Part shown: piece by piece, positions 61,040-64,000 of the stretch | Layout: each line of letters opens with the position of its first letter | Numbering within the stretch: position 1 is the stretch's first letter | Source of the DNA: DTU098 sp964498525 | Lineage (GTDB): Bacteria; Bacillota; Desulfotomaculia; Desulfotomaculales; Pelotomaculaceae | Assembly (NCBI GenBank): GCA_964498525.1 | Contig: CAZCGU010000008.1 | Span: forward strand, 108,779 to 172,778 | Length of the DNA: 64,000 nucleotides | Direction of reading: 5' to 3' | The notes under the pieces: generated by a model | Told to the model about the DNA's origin: nothing | The model's input: the letters and a program-made list of their open reading frames with translations, nothing else | Databases searched by the model: none | Program-made: the position numbers and the translations under genes

Positions 61040-61830
61040 TCCTCGAGGCTATTGCGGCTGCCGCCAGAAACCGGACCGCGCGGAAGAAAGCAGAGTGGCC
61101 GCTGGAGAAAGTAAGAAAAGCAGCCCGGCGCATGAACGCCGCCAACGGTTTTCCCTTTGAAAAAGCCTTAAACCGGCCGGACATAAGTTTTATCTGTGAA
61201 GTTAAAAAAGCCTCTCCCTCTAAGGGAATAATTGCCGCTGATTTTCCTTACCTAAAGATTGCCAAGGAATATGAGGCGGCCGGCGCCGACGCCATATCAG
61301 TACTCACCGAACCGGAATACTTTCTGGGCAGCGACGGATATTTGGCGCAAATATCAGAGGTGGTTGCGCTGCCGGTGCTCCGTAAAGACTTCATCGTCGA
61401 CCCTTACCAGATTTATGAAGCCAAAATTCTGGGAGCGTCAGCTGTTCTGCTCATCTGCGCACTCGGGGATACACGTACAATCAGCGACTATATTGCAATA
61501 TGCGATGAACTGGGCTTGTCCGCACTCGCGGAAGCGCATGACGAAAGGGAAGTCGCATCGGCGCTGCGGGCCGGGGCCAGGGTTATCGGCGTTAACAACC
61601 GCAATCTGCGGGACTTTACGATCGATATCGGCAACAGTACCCGGCTGCGGTATTTGGCGCCGGACAGCGTGCTCTTTGTAGCGGAAAGCGGCATTAAGAC
61701 CGCCGCCGATATTGAAATGCTGCGGCAGGCCAAAATCAACGGGGCGCTGATCGGTGAAACGCTGATGCGCAGCCCGGATAAGAAAGCTGCGCTCGCGGGA
61801 TTGCGGAACAGGGCCAATGATCAAAATTAA
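61036..61830 (+). CDS. trpC: Indole-3-glycerol-phosphate synthase TrpC
   Basis: A 264-residue TIM-barrel enzyme that closes the indole ring. Catalytic motifs CEVKKASPSKGII (Lys), VLRKDFIVDPYQIYEA, GVNNRNLRDFTID and VAESGIKTAADI are visible. GTG 61036 starts it within the trpD stop (GTGA). It overlaps trpF by 14 nt. Confidence 0.97.
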   Translation: MILEAIAAAARNRTARKKAEWPLEKVRKAARRMNAANGFPFEKALNRPDISFICEVKKASPSKGIIAADFPYLKIAKEYEAAGADAISVLTEPEYFLGSDGYLAQISEVVALPVLRKDFIVDPYQIYEAKILGASAVLLICALGDTRTISDYIAICDELGLSALAEAHDEREVASALRAGARVIGVNNRNLRDFTIDIGNSTRLRYLAPDSVLFVAESGIKTAADIEMLRQAKINGALIGETLMRSPDKKAALAGLRNRANDQN

Positions 61831-62431
61831 GATCTGCGGTTTGACGCGAAAAGAGGATATAGAAGCAGTGAACCGCTGGCTGCCGGACTGCGCCGGTTTC
61901 GTGTTTGCCCGAAGCCGCCGGCGGGTGACGCCGGAACAGGCCGCCGTTCTAAAGGCTGCTCTCGATCCCCGGATTAAGGCGGTCGGGGTTTTTGTAAACG
62001 AATCTTTGCCTTCCATTGTCAGGCTTTGCGATAGCGGTGTCATAGATATGGCTCAGCTGCATGGCGATGAAAGCGCGGCATATATTAGAAAGCTCAAGGA
62101 GCAAATTGATATTCCGCTAATCAAAACAGTGCGGGTGCGATGCGCGGAACAGGTGCGGCAGGCGGAGAAGTTATCCTGTGATTTGCTTTTGCTGGATACT
62201 TACCAAAAAGGACAATACGGGGGCGTTGGGAAAACATTTGACTATGGTCTGATTCCTTTTCTGCAAAAACGGTTCTTTCTGGCCGGCGGATTGGATAACA
62301 GCAATATAGCGCAGGCGATCAGAAAATGCAATCCTTATGGCGTTGATCTAAGCAGCGGTGTGGAAAGCGGCGGCATTAAGGATGAGGACAAGATCAGACG
62401 GATCGTCCAAAAGGTCAGAAGTTTAGGCTGA
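61817..62431 (+). CDS. trpF: Phosphoribosylanthranilate isomerase TrpF
   Basis: A 204-residue TIM-barrel isomerase. The start KIKICGLTRKEDIEA has the catalytic Cys; FARSRRRVTPEQA, QLHGDES, the catalytic Asp in LLLDTY and GVDLSSGVESGGIKD follow. It overlaps the end of trpC by 14 nt, indicating tight translational coupling. Confidence 0.96.
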   Translation: MIKIKICGLTRKEDIEAVNRWLPDCAGFVFARSRRRVTPEQAAVLKAALDPRIKAVGVFVNESLPSIVRLCDSGVIDMAQLHGDESAAYIRKLKEQIDIPLIKTVRVRCAEQVRQAEKLSCDLLLLDTYQKGQYGGVGKTFDYGLIPFLQKRFFLAGGLDNSNIAQAIRKCNPYGVDLSSGVESGGIKDEDKIRRIVQKVRSLG

Positions 62432-62453
62432 CAAACAAGGGAGGCCGGAGAAA

Positions 62454-63476
62454 ATGATATTTGTATTAAAGCCGGGTGTGCCGCAAGAAAAAATTGAGCG
62501 GTTTCAACAGAAGATAGAGTCGGACGGTTTCAAATCATTTCTCAGTACCGGTACCGAGCATACTGTGGTCTGTTTGATTGGCAACACGGCTGCCATAGAT
62601 TTAGATGCGGTGGCGCAAAACAACGATATTGTCGGATATGGCAAACGTGTGACCGAACCATATAAAGCAGTAAGCCGCACTGTACATCCGGAGGATACCA
62701 TGGTAAATGTAAATAATGTAACCATTGGTGAGGGTATGTTTCAGGTTATAGCGGGACCCTGCTCGGTAGAAAGTGAAGAACAAATTATCGAAATAGCGGG
62801 GTCGGTGAAAGCAAGCGGGGCAACTATGCTGAGAGGCGGCGCTTTTAAACCGCGCACTTCGCCCTATGCTTTCATGGGATTGCATGAGAATGGACTGCGT
62901 TTCTTGCTCAAGGCCAAAAAAGAGACCGGCCTGCCGGTTGTCACCGAGATAATGAACCAGACCCAGCTGCCTTTATTCGCGGAAATAGATGTGATCCAGG
63001 TTGGCGCCAGAAATATGCAGAATTTCGACTTGCTTAGAGAAGTGGGCAGGTTTAATAAACCGGTCCTGCTGAAAAGGGGGCTGGCCAATACTTTGGAAGA
63101 GCTGTTGATGAGCGCCGAGTATATTTTATCCGAGGGAAACAGTCAGGTTATTCTGTGTGAGAGAGGGATCCGCACTTTTGAGACAGCCACCCGCAACACG
63201 CTGGATTTATCAGCGATCCCACTGCTCAAAAAGAAATGCCATCTTCCGGTTATTGTCGACCCCAGCCATGCCGCCGGCCTGCGGGCGCTGGTGCCGCCGC
63301 TGGCGCGGGCGGCGATAGCGGCGGGGGCGGATGGTTTAATGATTGAAACCCATAATAATCCGGCCAGGGCCCTGTGTGACGGCGCTCAATCTCTTGATCT
63401 GACGCAGTTCAGCGCTTTGATGGCGGATTTAAAACGCCGCATCGCGTTTGAGGGAAAACAGACCATAGTGTTTTAG
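62454..63476 (+). CDS. aroF: DAHP synthase, type I-beta with N-terminal regulatory domain
   Basis: DAHP synthase joins PEP and erythrose 4-phosphate, the entry to aromatic synthesis. Residues 1-70 form a ferredoxin-like regulatory domain as in the Thermotoga enzyme, which is inhibited by Tyr and Phe. The catalytic barrel has AGPCSVESEEQI near residue 100, GGAFKPRTSPYAFMG, QVGARNMQNF, LKRGLANTLEE, CERGIRTFE and VDPSHAAG. GGGAGGCCGGAG precedes ATG 62454. Trp-operon position puts it under T-box control too. Confidence 0.95.
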   Translation: MIFVLKPGVPQEKIERFQQKIESDGFKSFLSTGTEHTVVCLIGNTAAIDLDAVAQNNDIVGYGKRVTEPYKAVSRTVHPEDTMVNVNNVTIGEGMFQVIAGPCSVESEEQIIEIAGSVKASGATMLRGGAFKPRTSPYAFMGLHENGLRFLLKAKKETGLPVVTEIMNQTQLPLFAEIDVIQVGARNMQNFDLLREVGRFNKPVLLKRGLANTLEELLMSAEYILSEGNSQVILCERGIRTFETATRNTLDLSAIPLLKKKCHLPVIVDPSHAAGLRALVPPLARAAIAAGADGLMIETHNNPARALCDGAQSLDLTQFSALMADLKRRIAFEGKQTIVF

Positions 63477-63560
63477 GAAATAAAGACGTGACCGCTCCTA
63501 CCTCGTAGCGCTAACAATTTTGGCGAAATTTAAATGCTGTGCTATGACATAACTGTTCTT
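63477..63560. other. Short gap after aroF
   Basis: No terminator or trpB start is recognised here before the transposase remnant. Confidence 0.4.
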
Positions 63561-63775
63561 CTACAACTTGATCCCTAACCACAAACGGACATACTCCGTC
63601 TTGTTCTTCATCATGCCGTAAAAAATGTTTATTAACCTGCGCATAATACAGGCCAAAGCCTCTGATTTAGTTTTACCTTCGCTGATTTTGCGCTGATAAT
63701 AAAAGTAAAATACAGACTGATTCGGCTTTCCTGTCCTTGGAACCGTGACCATGAATACCGCCAGAAAATAAAATA
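63561..63775 (-). pseudogene. IS110-type transposase remnant (C-terminal fragment)
   Basis: The minus-strand frame reads PRTGKPNQSV, then FYFYYQRKISEGKTKSEALA and RRLINIFYGMMKNKTEY, the C-terminal end of IS110/IS116-family transposases. Only about 50 residues are left; upstream residues on this frame (LFLAVF) do not belong to the family and a stop follows about 36 nt before the ATG. The catalytic DEDD domain is absent. It is non-functional debris of an insertion event. Confidence 0.7.
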
Positions 63776-63897
63776 ATCCATGCGGCTCACGGTTACCTTG
63801 TTTTGGCTTTGCTCCTTGCCTTCACCGCCGGAACTGAATTAGGGTCTTTTCTGTGACTTGCAAAATCTTTTTATTCTGGGTATGCCTTATTTTAGGG
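63776..63897. other. Non-coding stretch next to IS remnant
   Basis: No gene, RNA or clear repeat is recognised between the transposase remnant and the terminal stem-loop. Confidence 0.35.
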
Positions 63898-63990
63898 TGC
63901 CTCCTCTGTTATTTAAGGGTCGCTTCGCGAAGCTGACACCTCGTATCGCGAAGCTGACACCTCGTATGTTAACAGGAGGCACTTTTTTTT
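63898..63990 (+). terminator. Terminator-like structure with a long repeat-containing loop
   Basis: GTGCCTCCT-CT-GTTA (63898-63912) pairs with TAACAGGAGGCAC (63970-63982), followed by T8 (63983-63990). The 57-nt interior holds a self-complementary TTCGCGAA and two near-direct repeats of GCGAAGCTGACACCTCGTAT (second copy lacks one C). Normal terminators have far shorter loops, so this could be an attenuator, or a folded mobile-element end. Confidence 0.45.
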
Positions 63991-64000
63991 CAAAGCTCAT

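Overview
The window looks like a chromosome segment from an endospore-forming, Gram-positive Firmicute of the class Clostridia. The best fit is the Desulfotomaculum/Pelotomaculum-like Peptococcaceae; this is inferred from gene content and order, not from a database match. Support comes from a full division and cell-wall (dcw) cluster with the sporulation versions SpoVD and SpoVE, a meso-diaminopimelate-type MurE, spoIIGA-sigE-sigG next to ftsZ, several T-box leaders, and a selD gene that itself appears to encode selenocysteine. Base composition is moderately GC-rich and rises visibly in the 52-57 kb accessory block.

Layout. 1-16.1 kb: mraZ (cut by the window edge), rsmH, ftsL, spoVD, murE, murF, mraY, murD, spoVE, murG, murC, murB, murA, all on the plus strand, covering most of lipid II synthesis and septal synthesis. 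16.2-16.55 kb: two tiny antisense genes for paralogous Gly/Ala-rich hydrophobic peptides. 16.9-21.9 kb: ftsQ, two DUF881 genes, sbp, ftsA, ftsZ. 22.1-27.0 kb: selD (in-frame TGA), spoIIGA, sigE, sigG, a PRC-barrel gene. 27.4-38.0 kb: a mixed block with a PHP phosphatase, a KhtTU-like K+/H+ antiporter (minus strand), a LysM repeat protein interrupted by an assembly gap, an FmdB zinc ribbon, a beta-CASP nuclease, pgeF, phoP-phoR and a membrane-anchored HlyD-like protein. 38.0-41.3 kb: the second division cluster (yggS/ylmE, sepF, proC, yggT, divIVA). 41.4-49.5 kb: Nudix, DUF167, T-box-ileS, a coiled-coil membrane protein with a phosphodiester glycosidase, lspA, rluD. 49.5-50.9 kb, minus strand: DUF441 and phosphosulfolactate synthase.

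Two parts stand out as possibly undescribed. (1) At 47.45-47.84 kb, a gene-free stretch carries about nine imperfect stem-loops spaced about 41 nt apart. Their arms differ in sequence yet still pair, several have GAAA loops, and the G-U pairs work only in minus-strand RNA. (2) At 51.1-57.3 kb, a cassette encodes an unknown protein, two BrxD-like ATPases and an SF1 helicase. The helicase ends in a PLD-like region that seems to have lost its catalytic residues, plus a topoisomerase-type zinc ribbon. No BREX methylase or PglZ lies nearby.

57.3-63.5 kb is a tryptophan operon (trpE-G-D-C-F-aroF) behind two tandem Trp T-boxes, with a possible extra promoter between them. trpB and trpA do not follow within the window. 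Instead there is a decayed IS110-type remnant and a terminator-like structure with an unusually long repeat-containing loop at the right edge.
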